Assembly (NCBI GenBank): GCA_902363375.1
Contig: CABIZX010000001.1
Coordinates: 1,116,001 to 1,180,000, forward strand
Direction: 5' to 3'
Source: Clostridiaceae bacterium
GTDB lineage: Bacteria > Bacillota > Clostridia > Clostridiales > Clostridiaceae
DNA length: 64,000 nucleotides
Shown: positions 28,283 to 37,158 of the stretch, in pieces
Layout of the letters: each line of letters starts with the position of its first letter
Position numbering within the stretch: the first letter of the stretch is position 1
Made by a program: the position numbers and the translations under genes
The notes under the pieces: generated by a model
Told to the model about the DNA's origin: nothing
Seen by the model: only the letters and a program-made list of their open reading frames with translations
Databases searched by the model: none

Positions 28283-28313
28283 AAAAGGTACGGAAACGTA
28301 CCTTTTATTTTTA
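28283..28313 (+). terminator. Terminator of the cmk–ispH/rpsA unit
   Basis: The stem AAAAGGTACG/CGTACCTTTT with a GAAA tetraloop is followed by a T-rich run. Confidence 0.92.
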
Positions 28314-28404
28314 TAAATTTAAATAAATATATTATAAATGGTTATATTATTTAAATTTGGATTATAATATATATATAGATTCAAGATAAGAGGTAGATGA
28401 ATTT

Positions 28405-29268
28405 ATGTATAGATTAGAAACGCTAAATAGTTCAAATTTAAACTTTATAGACGAATTTGATATTACTAATGAATATAAAGAGGAACTTATAGATATATGT
28501 ACTAATAAAAATATATTTAAAAAGCTTTTATTTGGGAAAAATATAAAGTATATAAAGGCAGAACAAAAATATGTAGGATTTTTATGGTATAGTAAACTCC
28601 AACATCAAATATATAAAATACATTGTATAAAACTTCTTCCGGAATATAGTACTTTTGAATATTATAAAGAGTTATTTAAATTTTTTAATAGTTGTAATTC
28701 TGTTGTTATTAGCGATAATAATAATTTAAATACAAAGTTGTTAATTGATTTAGGATTTAATATAGAAAGATCTATTATTGAAATGAAGCGAGAAATAAAT
28801 CGTTATGAGCAGCATGACATTGATCAGAATATTTCTTTTGTAACCTTTCAAGATGGAGAAGACGAGAAGAATAGATGCTTAATCCAGAATAAAGTATTTG
28901 ATTCCTCTAATAGGCAAGCTATAAATGAAGATGATATTTTATATGAGAAATATCAGAATTATTATATTCCTGAAGGATGTATTTTTATAAAATACAAAGA
29001 AAATTATATAGGCTATGGACAACTAATTAAAAAAGATCTAAGAGTCTATATAGCAAACTTTGGGATTTTATCGGAATATAGAGGAAGAGGCTATGGAAAA
29101 GAGCTACTTAGATTTATAATAAATTTAGCATATGACTTAGGAAATAGAAAAATATATCTTAAATGCGATAAGAAAAACATAGAGGCTGTAAATTTATATA
29201 GCAGTGAAGGGTTTAGAACTCTAGATACTTATTATGAATATAAGAGAGAGAATATGAATTTATTTTAA
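28405..29268 (+). CDS. GNAT family N-acetyltransferase
   Basis: This 287-residue protein has a C-terminal GNAT fold (about 145-285). The acetyl-CoA loop is RGRGYGKELL near 228-237, followed by the motif B-like NIEAVNLYSSEGF. The N-terminal 130 residues look like a degenerate second acetyltransferase half, or a partner domain, with no clear acetyl-CoA loop. The substrate is unknown. The ATG has an AAGAGGT SD. It has its own terminator and is probably monocistronic. Confidence 0.83.
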   Translation: MYRLETLNSSNLNFIDEFDITNEYKEELIDICTNKNIFKKLLFGKNIKYIKAEQKYVGFLWYSKLQHQIYKIHCIKLLPEYSTFEYYKELFKFFNSCNSVVISDNNNLNTKLLIDLGFNIERSIIEMKREINRYEQHDIDQNISFVTFQDGEDEKNRCLIQNKVFDSSNRQAINEDDILYEKYQNYYIPEGCIFIKYKENYIGYGQLIKKDLRVYIANFGILSEYRGRGYGKELLRFIINLAYDLGNRKIYLKCDKKNIEAVNLYSSEGFRTLDTYYEYKRENMNLF

Positions 29269-29276
29269 TAAATAAA

Positions 29277-29314
29277 AAAAAGAAATTAAGCCGCCAGACT
29301 TAATTTCTTTTTTA
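29277..29314. terminator. Bidirectional terminator
   Basis: A 14-bp stem (29277-29290 with 29299-29312) is A-flanked on the left and T-flanked on the right. It serves the acetyltransferase and the converging aminotransferase gene. Confidence 0.9.
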
Positions 29315-29318
29315 TTTA

Positions 29319-30515
29319 TTATTTTTCAATCTTTACATATTCAGCTAAGGCTTTTTCTAATATATCCATTGCATCAGCTAATGCTTCAGTATTTAAACAA
29401 TAAGATAATCTTATTTCATCCATACCAAGGCCTTCTGTTGCATAGAATCCTTCTGCAGGAGCAACCATAACAGTTTTATTATTGTAGTTATAGTCTGTAA
29501 GTAACCATTTTGCAAAATCTTCACCACTTTTTATTGGAAGTTTCACTACTATATAAAATGCTCCAGTAGGCTTTTTGCAGATAACACCTGGCATTTTTGA
29601 AAGTTTATCAAACATTATGTTTCTTCTAGCTTCATATTCTTTTTTTACATTAATAAAATACTCTTTAGGGGTATTTATTAAATTTGCTGCAGCTAATTGT
29701 TCAATGGTTGGAACACATAGCCTTACTTGGCACATTTTCATAATTTGACGTATAAGTTCTTTGTTTTTAGAAGCTACAATACCAATTCTTGCACCACATG
29801 CACTATAGCGCTTTGATATACTATCAATCAAGATTACTCTATCTTTAATATCTTCCATATAAAGAGCAGAGGTATATTTTAATCCATCATAAACAAATTC
29901 TCTATATACTTCATCTGCTATAAAAAATAAATTATTTTCCTTACATATATCAGCTAACATTCTTATTTCTTCTTCAGTGTAAACAACGCCTGTTGGATTT
30001 CCAGGATTAGAAACCATAATAGCTCTTGTTTTAGAAGTTATTTTAGATGTTATAACTTCTTTTAATGGTAAATGGAATCCATCTTCAGCTTTAGTTATAA
30101 AAGGTACAACTTTAGCACCTACGCCTTGTGCAAAACCAGCATAATTTGTGTAGAATGGCTCTGGTATAATAACTTCATCATCCACATCACAGATTGCTGT
30201 TAATGCCAGAGAAATAGCTTCAGAACCACCGTTAGTAATAAGCATTTCATCAGTTTCAAAATCTATATTCCATTCTTTATAGTATTTAATAAAGCTGTTA
30301 ATTGCTTCATCTATTCCTTGAGATTGAGCATACTCAAGTACGTCATTTTTATAGTTGTTAATTCCTTCCATGAACTCCTTTGGAGTTTCAATATCAGGTT
30401 GACCAATATTAAGATGGTATATTTCTATTCCTCTGCTAGTAGCTTCAGCTCCATATGGTGCTAGTTTTCTGATTGGGGAATATCCCATAGCTAGTATCCT
30501 GTCTGAAAATTTCAT
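29319..30515 (-). CDS. PLP-dependent aminotransferase, class I/II
   Basis: This 398-residue fold-type I enzyme transfers amino groups, probably of the aspartate type. The PLP Lys is in SISKRYSACGARIG, with the upstream NPGNPTGVVYTEEE and ADEVYREFVYDG signatures and a C-terminal MDEIRLSYC substrate-binding Arg. I chose the ATG at 30515: GGGAGGCG lies 6 bases before it, whereas the longer frame from 30530 would start inside the SD. The family has many specificities (Asp, aromatic, Ala), so the substrate is not fixed. Confidence 0.9.
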   Translation of the reverse strand: MKFSDRILAMGYSPIRKLAPYGAEATSRGIEIYHLNIGQPDIETPKEFMEGINNYKNDVLEYAQSQGIDEAINSFIKYYKEWNIDFETDEMLITNGGSEAISLALTAICDVDDEVIIPEPFYTNYAGFAQGVGAKVVPFITKAEDGFHLPLKEVITSKITSKTRAIMVSNPGNPTGVVYTEEEIRMLADICKENNLFFIADEVYREFVYDGLKYTSALYMEDIKDRVILIDSISKRYSACGARIGIVASKNKELIRQIMKMCQVRLCVPTIEQLAAANLINTPKEYFINVKKEYEARRNIMFDKLSKMPGVICKKPTGAFYIVVKLPIKSGEDFAKWLLTDYNYNNKTVMVAPAEGFYATEGLGMDEIRLSYCLNTEALADAMDILEKALAEYVKIEK

Positions 30516-31180
30516 TTTAACGCCTCCCAAAATATTTGATGGTTTGATTATTATATTAGTCTATATATTACTTATTATGACTATTTTGTATAGTATTTAT
30601 GAAGTATCCACCTAAGCTTTTGATTCTTTCTATTTCATATATATATTAGGGTAGCAATATATATATAAAGATAGTGTACTTTTAAAGAAGAAAAAATTTT
30701 TCTTCTAATTAGTATTATCCTATTTAAGTGTAGGGATATTTATGTTTATAATTTTTTAATAAGTTAAGGCTATAAAGCATTTGCAAATCTAAAATTTTAT
30801 ACTACTTGATTATAGCAACGCTTATTTAGTTAATTTATGAAAAGCTTTGCATAAAACTTTAAACTTTACTGTAATCATAGGGTATAGGACTTGAATTATG
30901 TCTAATTTATAGGAGAAATAAATTTGAATTAGGCTAGTCCTTATTTGAAAGAAAGAATTTTAGGCTAATTTAAATAGTGTTCTTTTATCGGATGCTTTTA
31001 AACTTCATTTCTTATTTAGATAACATTATATTAATATATATACTACATAATAATCAAATTTTAAAAATTAACTATATTACTTCATCTTATGTATTATGCT
31101 TTTATTATAACTTATTTATAATATTTTTCAAGATATTTTGATACAGTGTAAAAGTAATGAAGGTCAAAGAAAAAAAGTTC
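30516..31180. other. Long AT-rich intergenic gap
   Basis: About 660 bases between the divergent aminotransferase and uracil permease genes, before the permease promoter. I find no ORF with an SD, no riboswitch and no repeat except a perfect 21-base palindrome (AGAAGAAAAA A TTTTTCTTCT) at 30686-30706. It may hide a small RNA or be decayed sequence. Confidence 0.5.
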
Positions 31181-31209
31181 TTGTTATTTAGATTAATAAG
31201 TAGTATAAT
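31181..31209 (+). promoter_or_regulatory. Sigma-A promoter of the uracil permease gene
   Basis: TTGTTA (31181-31186), a 17-base spacer and a perfect TATAAT (31204-31209) form a strong vegetative promoter. Transcription should start near 31216, just before the PyrR box. Confidence 0.85.
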
Positions 31210-31236
31210 ATATAAAAGAATAAAATGTTTCTTTAA

Positions 31237-31333
31237 ATCAGTCCAGAGAGGCTGGCAAGAAAGTACATATAATTATAGGATTATACTATATTTTTGTATA
31301 TAAAACTTCTTGCGTAAGTAAGAAGTTTTTTTA
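31237..31333 (+). promoter_or_regulatory. PyrR-binding attenuator (box 1 plus terminator)
   Basis: The leader has the PyrR recognition hairpin (core CCAGAGAGGCT at 31243-31253, consensus of pyr operons) followed by an intrinsic terminator: stem AAAACTTCTT/AAGAAGTTTT (31302-31329) and a T run. By the known pyr mechanism, PyrR with UMP stabilises the box and allows termination. When UMP is low an antiterminator forms. Confidence 0.85.
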
Positions 31334-31348
31334 TTTAATATACCTTTT

Positions 31349-31391
31349 AATCAGTACTGAGAGACTGAAAGGGGAGAAAGAAATTTCTCCT
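31349..31391 (+). promoter_or_regulatory. Second PyrR-like box with a possible SD-controlling hairpin
   Basis: After the terminator a second hairpin with a GAGAG loop (TCAGTACTGAGAGACTGA, 31351-31368) repeats the layout of box 1. It is followed by GGAGAAA/TTTCTCC (31373-31390). The strand TTTCTCCT is complementary to the permease SD (AAGGAGG, 31407-31413). This suggests a second, translational switch. It is an inference from pairing only. Confidence 0.55.
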
Positions 31392-31418
31392 AATATTAAA
31401 AATATTAAGGAGGCACAT

Positions 31419-32714
31419 ATGTCAGAAATAACATTAAAAAAAGAAGTAGAAGAAACTTTGGTAAAACGAACTATTAGAGAGAAAGCTAAAAGAATGGTTC
31501 TTGCCATGCAGCACTTAATTGCTATGTTTGGTGCGACAGTACTTGTACCAGTACTTACAGGGCTTGATCCTTCAGTTGCACTTATTGCTGCTGGATGTGG
31601 TACTTTAATATTTCATCTTTGTACAAAAGGCAAGGTTCCAGCATTTCTTGGATCATCATTCGCATTTATACCAGTAATAATTGCAGCAAGTGAGTTAAAT
31701 GGTGGAGATTTAGCATATGCACAAGGGGGATTATTAGTTGCAGGATTTATTTATGTAATAATTTCATTAATAGTTAAAAAGATTGGTGTATCTACTATAA
31801 AAAAATTCCTTCCGGCTCAAGTAGTAGGGCCAATGATAATAGTTATAGGATTGAATCTTGTTCCTACAGCTATAGGGATGGCTAGTGAAAACTTTATTAT
31901 AGCAGGAATAACCTTAGCTATAGCTTTATCAATTAACTTCTTCGGAAAAGGTTTTTTAAAACAGCTAGCTATACTTATTGCAGTATCATCAGGATATATA
32001 CTTTCACTATTTATGGGTATGGTGAATACCAGTACAATATCACAGGCAGCATTCTTATCAATACCTAACTTTACATTACCTAAGTTTGAAATGGCATCTA
32101 TACTTATAATTGCGCCAGTAGTATTAGCGGTATTAATGGAGCATGTTGGAGATATGATTACAAATGGACAGGTAGTTGGCAAAAACTTCATTGAAGATCC
32201 AGGCCTTAATAGAACTCTATTAGGAGATGGACTTGCAACTATGTTCTCTGCATTTATAGGAGGACCAGCAAATACAACCTACGGAGAAAATACTGGAGTT
32301 TTAGCTTTAACTAAAAACTATGATCCATCAATAATACGAATTACAGCTGTGTTTGCTATTATTTTAGGCTTCGTAGCTAAATTAGGAGGATTACTTTTAT
32401 CTATACCTAACGCTGTAATGGGTGGAATTAGTATTATGTTATTTGGAATGATTGCCTTAATAGGATTTAAAACTATTAAGAATGGTGATGTAACTATTAA
32501 TTGGAAAAATATATTAGTTATGGCTACCATAATAATCATTGGACTTGGCACTACTAATTTAGAAAAATATACTGGTATAACAATCGGAATTCCAGTTGGT
32601 AAGTCAGCTAATATAACAGGTGTTAGTTTAGCTGCTTTTATAGGAGTTATTCTAAATATAATTTTAAACTTTAGAGATGAGAAAATTAATAATAAAAAAG
32701 AAAATGTAGCTTAG
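31419..32714 (+). CDS. uraA: Uracil permease (nucleobase:cation symporter NCS2)
   Basis: This 431-residue integral membrane protein belongs to the NCS2/UraA family with about 14 hydrophobic segments. Signatures include QHLIAMFGATVLVP near 30-43, the substrate-site Glu in LMEHVGDMI (about 240), and GGPANTTYGENTGV near 282-295. Family members take up uracil, xanthine or uric acid. The PyrR leader points to uracil, as part of pyrimidine salvage. The ATG has the SD AAGGAGG. A terminator separates it from the molybdenum-cofactor genes. Confidence 0.92.
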   Translation: MSEITLKKEVEETLVKRTIREKAKRMVLAMQHLIAMFGATVLVPVLTGLDPSVALIAAGCGTLIFHLCTKGKVPAFLGSSFAFIPVIIAASELNGGDLAYAQGGLLVAGFIYVIISLIVKKIGVSTIKKFLPAQVVGPMIIVIGLNLVPTAIGMASENFIIAGITLAIALSINFFGKGFLKQLAILIAVSSGYILSLFMGMVNTSTISQAAFLSIPNFTLPKFEMASILIIAPVVLAVLMEHVGDMITNGQVVGKNFIEDPGLNRTLLGDGLATMFSAFIGGPANTTYGENTGVLALTKNYDPSIIRITAVFAIILGFVAKLGGLLLSIPNAVMGGISIMLFGMIALIGFKTIKNGDVTINWKNILVMATIIIIGLGTTNLEKYTGITIGIPVGKSANITGVSLAAFIGVILNIILNFRDEKINNKKENVA

Positions 32715-32724
32715 TTTATATATT

Positions 32725-32770
32725 AAAATACCACCTAATACAAAATTAATGTATTAGGTGGTATTTTTTT
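32725..32770 (+). terminator. Terminator of uraA
   Basis: A perfect 17-bp stem (32725-32741 with 32751-32767) is followed by T's. Confidence 0.93.
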
Positions 32771-32816
32771 ACATGCAGTGATATAATGTAATAAAATGTA
32801 ATGCGGGGGTACATCA

Positions 32817-33836
32817 ATGAAGAAAGTAAGGGTAGAAGATGCTATTGGTATGATAATTGCACATGATTTAACTAAGATAGTACCAGGGGAGTTTAAGGGT
32901 GCTGCTTTTAAAAAAGGACACATAATACAAGCTAAAGATATAGATGAATTAAAGGCTATAGGAAAAAGTCATATTTATATTATTGAAACGAACTCTAACA
33001 TGTATCATGAAGATGAGGCAGCCCTAGAATTAGGACAAGCAATAGGAGGAAAAAATACTTACTTCAAATTACCAAGTGAAGGAAAGGTAAATATTTTAGC
33101 TGCAACAGACGGTATTTTAAAAGTTAATACTGAATTATTGTATGAAGTTAATGATATCAAAAATATTGTAGTGAGTACTCTACATAATAATACTTTGGTA
33201 TTAAAGGAGACTATTGTTTCAGCTACAAAGGTTACGCCTTTAGTTATAGAAAAAAAATATATTGATATAGCCAAGGAAGCGTTAAAGAGTGTTACAGGAA
33301 TTGTTGAGATAAAACCTTTTATTCCCCAAAAGGTAGGAATAGTTATTACAGGTACAGAGGTTTATAATGGGGTCATCGCTGATAGATTTGCACCTATAAT
33401 TAAAGAGAAAGTCAATAAATATAAAGCTATTATTGAGGATGTAATTTTTGTTCCTGATGATTTAGAGAAAATAGATAATGCTATAAAATTATTTAAATCT
33501 AGAGGATGTAAGTTAATAATATGTAGTGGCGGTATGTCGGTAGATGCAGATGATTTAACACCTACAGCTATTGAGATGGCGGCTAAAGAGGTAGTAACTT
33601 ATGGATCGCCTGTGATACCAGGAGCAATGTTTATGTTAGCCTATGATAATGATATAACCTTAGTTGGAATTCCAGCATGCGGAATGTTTTCTAAGATAAC
33701 TGTATTTGACATTTTATTACCAAGAATAATGGCAAAAGACAAAATTAGTAAAAGAGAAATAAGTGAGTTATCCCACGGCGGTTTATGTTTAAAATGTGAT
33801 ATATGTCATTATCCAATCTGTCCATTTGGTAAATAG
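32817..33836 (+). CDS. Molybdopterin-binding (MoeA/CinA-like) protein with Cys-rich tail
   Basis: This 339-residue protein has a MoCF/MoeA-type molybdopterin-binding domain in its second half: VGIVITGTEVYNG near 177-189 and ICSGGMSVDADDLTP near 236-250. It is shorter than MoeA (about 400) and has an unusual C-terminus with four Cys in the pattern CLKCDICHYPIC, likely a metal site. Such proteins sit with molybdenum hydroxylase accessory genes in Clostridia. It is followed by an XdhC-like gene after 11 bases. The ATG is near a GCGGGGG SD. It probably helps cofactor maturation rather than making standard Moco. Confidence 0.84.
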   Translation: MKKVRVEDAIGMIIAHDLTKIVPGEFKGAAFKKGHIIQAKDIDELKAIGKSHIYIIETNSNMYHEDEAALELGQAIGGKNTYFKLPSEGKVNILAATDGILKVNTELLYEVNDIKNIVVSTLHNNTLVLKETIVSATKVTPLVIEKKYIDIAKEALKSVTGIVEIKPFIPQKVGIVITGTEVYNGVIADRFAPIIKEKVNKYKAIIEDVIFVPDDLEKIDNAIKLFKSRGCKLIICSGGMSVDADDLTPTAIEMAAKEVVTYGSPVIPGAMFMLAYDNDITLVGIPACGMFSKITVFDILLPRIMAKDKISKREISELSHGGLCLKCDICHYPICPFGK

Positions 33837-33847
33837 GAGGTATTTAT

Positions 33848-34642
33848 ATGAGTATTATTGTGCTTGAAGATATAAATGAACAAATAAGAAAAGGAAATCC
33901 AGTAGCTTTTTCTATTATTACGAAGGCATGCGGATCCTCACCTAGAGGAGAAGGAACTATGATGGGGGTATTAAGAGATGGTACTATAATAGGAACTATA
34001 GGTGGAGGCGCAGTGGAAAATGCAATTGTAGAAGCTAGTATAGAAGCTATAGAAAAACAGAGGAGTGGGAGATTTACCTATACTTTAAATGAATCCAATA
34101 AAAACCTTAATATGATCTGTGGAGGAGAGATAGAGGTATATATAAAGGTATTAATGCCAAGGCGTAAACTTCTTATAGTTGGTGGAGGACATATTGCATT
34201 GCCATTACATTTTATAGCTAATATATTAGGATATGATATTGTGGTTTTTGAGGATAGAGAAGAATATTGTAATAGTGAAAGATTTAAGTTAGCTGATGAA
34301 TTAATATTAGGAGATATTAAAGAAAATTTAAAGAAATATCCTATAGATAATTTATGTAGTATAGTTATAATAACTAGAGGTCATATGCATGATTTAACAG
34401 CATTAAAAACTGTTATAGATACTCAAGCAAATTATATTGGAATGATAGGAAGTAAAGCTAAAGTAAGAAAGAGCATATCACAACTGCTAGGTGAGGGATT
34501 TAGTAAAGAGTCCCTTAATAAAATATATGCACCTATTGGTATAGACTTAGGAGGAGAAAGACCTGAGGATATAGCATTAGGTATAATGGCGGAGATATCA
34601 TTAGTTGTGAATAATGGAAGGCTTGCTCATAAAAAGTTTTAA
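33848..34642 (+). CDS. XdhC/CoxI family molybdenum hydroxylase maturation factor
   Basis: This 264-residue protein has an N-terminal XdhC/CoxI domain (ACGSSPRGEGTMMGVLRDG, then GTIGGGAVENA) and a C-terminal Rossmann domain (LLIVGGGHIALPLHF near 107, then GMIGSKAKVRKS). XdhC proteins bind the molybdenum cofactor and insert the sulfido ligand for xanthine dehydrogenase-type enzymes. It follows the molybdopterin-binding gene by 11 bases with its own AGGAGG SD, so they form an operon. No hydroxylase gene lies in this window. Confidence 0.88.
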   Translation: MSIIVLEDINEQIRKGNPVAFSIITKACGSSPRGEGTMMGVLRDGTIIGTIGGGAVENAIVEASIEAIEKQRSGRFTYTLNESNKNLNMICGGEIEVYIKVLMPRRKLLIVGGGHIALPLHFIANILGYDIVVFEDREEYCNSERFKLADELILGDIKENLKKYPIDNLCSIVIITRGHMHDLTALKTVIDTQANYIGMIGSKAKVRKSISQLLGEGFSKESLNKIYAPIGIDLGGERPEDIALGIMAEISLVVNNGRLAHKKF

Positions 34643-34791
34643 TGAGAATATTTTAAAAATTTGGAATATATTCATTAAATTCATAATATTTTAATATATA
34701 AGATAGAATACTACTTATCAGTAATATGGTCAAAGTAGTATTATCTTTTATTGAGTATCAAATAAAAGAGATAGATTTAAGGGGGAGAATA

Positions 34792-35631
34792 ATGGTAAGT
34801 AGAAAAACATTAAAGAATAGATCTAAGGAGCAGCTAACGGGGCAATGGAAAATACCGGTACTTATAACTTTGATAGTAAGCATAATACAAGTAGCATCAA
34901 GTTATGCTGCTGAAGCTTCTGTTGAGAATACTCCAATATATATTTTGTTGTTTTTATTAAATTTATTTATTACGCTTAGCATTGGAATTATGATAAATTC
35001 TTTTTATTTAAAAGTTTCTAGGGATAAAAAAGTTAAATTTTCAGATATGTTGATTCCATGGAAAACTTATAGAAAAGGAATGATAATACAGCTTTTAATA
35101 GTGTTAATGTGTGTACCAATAATAATTATAATGGGTATAGTGGTAGGTATAGTTACGGTTAAATATTCTAATTATGTACTTGCAAGTGCTTTGATGAGCA
35201 ATTCTACGCCTTCATTCGGAGCATTGACAATACTTATATTACTGCTTATAGTGGTATTTTGTATTCCCATAGTAATTCTAGAGCTATACTTATTTCCGTC
35301 AGTAATTTTAGTATGTGAGGACAATAACAGAGGAATTATTCAATGTATAAAAGAAAGCTTTAGATTAATGAAAGGTAATGTATGGAGACTATTTGTTTTA
35401 CAACTTAGTTTTATAGGATGGGGAATTTTATGTATAATACCAGTTATAGCAGTAGGTATTATTACTTCATTCACTTTTAATGAATTTATCATAACTATAT
35501 TACCTACTATTGCAGGAATAGGATTCCTTTGGCTAGCACCATATATTAGTACTACTCTTTTAAATTTCTTCAATGAGATATCTGGAGATACTAATAGTCC
35601 AATATATAATGAAATAACTTCATTAAATTAG
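34792..35631 (+). CDS. DUF975 family membrane protein
   Basis: This 279-residue protein starts with the family motif VSRKTLKNRSKEQL followed by about six hydrophobic segments. A conserved stretch near 185-215 reads NNRGIIQCIKESFRLMKGN. The function of DUF975 is unknown. I chose the ATG at 34792, which has a GGGGGAG SD; the frame is open back to 34726 but that start has no SD and would add 22 polar residues. It stands alone before a terminator. Confidence 0.82.
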   Translation: MVSRKTLKNRSKEQLTGQWKIPVLITLIVSIIQVASSYAAEASVENTPIYILLFLLNLFITLSIGIMINSFYLKVSRDKKVKFSDMLIPWKTYRKGMIIQLLIVLMCVPIIIIMGIVVGIVTVKYSNYVLASALMSNSTPSFGALTILILLLIVVFCIPIVILELYLFPSVILVCEDNNRGIIQCIKESFRLMKGNVWRLFVLQLSFIGWGILCIIPVIAVGIITSFTFNEFIITILPTIAGIGFLWLAPYISTTLLNFFNEISGDTNSPIYNEITSLN

Positions 35632-35670
35632 AAAATTTTACTTTCCTAAGGTTTATACTTTATAGCATAT

Positions 35671-35699
35671 AAAACTCAAGGCATTGCCTTGAGTTTTTA
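35671..35699 (+). terminator. Terminator of the DUF975 gene
   Basis: A 13-bp stem (AAAACTCAAGGCA with TTGCCTTGAGTTTT) is followed by T's. Confidence 0.9.
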
Positions 35700-35889
35700 A
35701 GTTTAATTCTAATTAGATTCAATAAAATAATTAGGTATTTGAAAAATATTACTTTAAAATTAAAGATTATGTAGATATTCTATTGTTTGTTATGAGCAAA
35801 GATGGTAGATTTATAATAGGTTACAATAAAATGAAATATATTAATTAACTATGTATTTTATAAATATAAATAAATAATTAGGTGATAAA

Positions 35890-36930
35890 ATGAAGATAGT
35901 ATGCTCAATAGGACCTAATGTTAAGACATTAGGGGATTTAGACAAATTTGTAGATTCAGGAATGGATTATATGAGGTTAAACTTCTCTCATATAGAATAC
36001 GAAAAAGCGAAGGAACAAATTCAATATATGAAGGATAAACACCCAGATATTCCAATCATACAAGACTTGCAAGGAAATAAACTCAGAGTGTCTAAGTTAT
36101 TTAACGGGCAATTAAGAGTTAATACTGGGGAGGTAGTATATTTCTGTAGTGAAGATTTTTTCAAAGAAAATCTTAGGCATAGTGGAAGAAATACATTAAT
36201 CCCCATTTCTTTTCAAGGAGAATTTTCTTGTCTTACTAAGTGTAAGAGAATTCTAATGAAAGATGGAACTATGGAGTTTAAAGTTATAGGAAAACTTAAG
36301 GGAAAAGAGGCTTTAAAGGCAGAAGTTGTTTTAGGAGGCATGGTTAGAGGAGAGAAAGGATTAAATGCTCCGGCTATGGATAGATCTAATATGCATTTAA
36401 CTATGAAGGATAAGAAAGATATTGAATTTGGTCTTTTAAATGGTGTAGATATAATATGTCTTTCCTATGTTACAAGGAAAGAGGATATTTTGGAATTAAA
36501 GGAGTATATAAATCAGATAAAAAAATATAATCCAAAAAGTAAACAGCCTAGAATATGGGCCAAAATAGAGTGCAAAGAAGGAATTGTCAATTTTGACTCT
36601 ATTTTAAAAATAGTTGATGGAATTATGTTAGGTAGAGGAGATTTATACTCAGAGTTAGATATAATGGAAATTCCTTTTGTACAAGACAATATAATAAGAA
36701 AGACGAAATTGGAAGATAAGGAGCTTATAATTGCAACATATATACTTGATTCTATGAGAAACTCGGTTACTCCTAAGATTCCAGAGATGGATGATTTATA
36801 TAATTTTATCAAAAATAAGGTTCATGGCATTATGCTAGCAGGAGAGGTAGGAGTAGGAAAAAATCCACTTAGAGTTATAAAGTTTACTAAGGAATTTATA
36901 GAAAAATATGATTCATTACAAAAGTCTTAA
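35890..36930 (+). CDS. Pyruvate kinase-like protein lacking the C-terminal domain
   Basis: This 346-residue protein covers the pyruvate kinase barrel and B domain: IVCSIGP (start), MRLNFSH near 30-36, QDLQGNKLRV near 57-66, the catalytic Lys and metal Glu in WAKIECKEG near 223-231, RGDLYSELD and ATYILDSM. The regulatory C-terminal domain is missing; classic enzymes have 470-590 residues. Active-site residues seem kept but many signatures are altered (ATYILDSM for ATQMLESM). It may be a kinase with a special substrate or a diverged paralogue. The ATG follows TTAGGTGA. It is probably monocistronic. Confidence 0.82.
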   Translation: MKIVCSIGPNVKTLGDLDKFVDSGMDYMRLNFSHIEYEKAKEQIQYMKDKHPDIPIIQDLQGNKLRVSKLFNGQLRVNTGEVVYFCSEDFFKENLRHSGRNTLIPISFQGEFSCLTKCKRILMKDGTMEFKVIGKLKGKEALKAEVVLGGMVRGEKGLNAPAMDRSNMHLTMKDKKDIEFGLLNGVDIICLSYVTRKEDILELKEYINQIKKYNPKSKQPRIWAKIECKEGIVNFDSILKIVDGIMLGRGDLYSELDIMEIPFVQDNIIRKTKLEDKELIIATYILDSMRNSVTPKIPEMDDLYNFIKNKVHGIMLAGEVGVGKNPLRVIKFTKEFIEKYDSLQKS

Positions 36931-37108
36931 TTAAATATACTTTATATGAGTTGATAAAAATACTATATTAGAAATAGACCAATTTTATAAAAACTAATGC
37001 AGTTTAATTTAAGCTATAATAAATCTAAAAGCATTTTTAAATTTACTATATTTAAATAGTTCTATATATGACATTTTAAGATGTTAAATATGAAATTATT
37101 TAACAAAT

Positions 37109-37151
37109 AGAAAGCATGTATAATTATATAATAAAACTATACATGCTTTCT
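37109..37151 (-). terminator. Terminator of carAB
   Basis: A perfect 14-bp stem (37109-37122 with 37138-37151) lies just beyond the carB stop. Its T tract is weak on the minus strand. Confidence 0.7.
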
Positions 37152-37158
37152 TATTATA

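Noticed and set aside
30686..30706. Perfect 21-base palindrome as a terminator
   Set aside because: No gene ends close to it on either strand, and A/T-only palindromes arise easily in this composition; listed only within the gap description.
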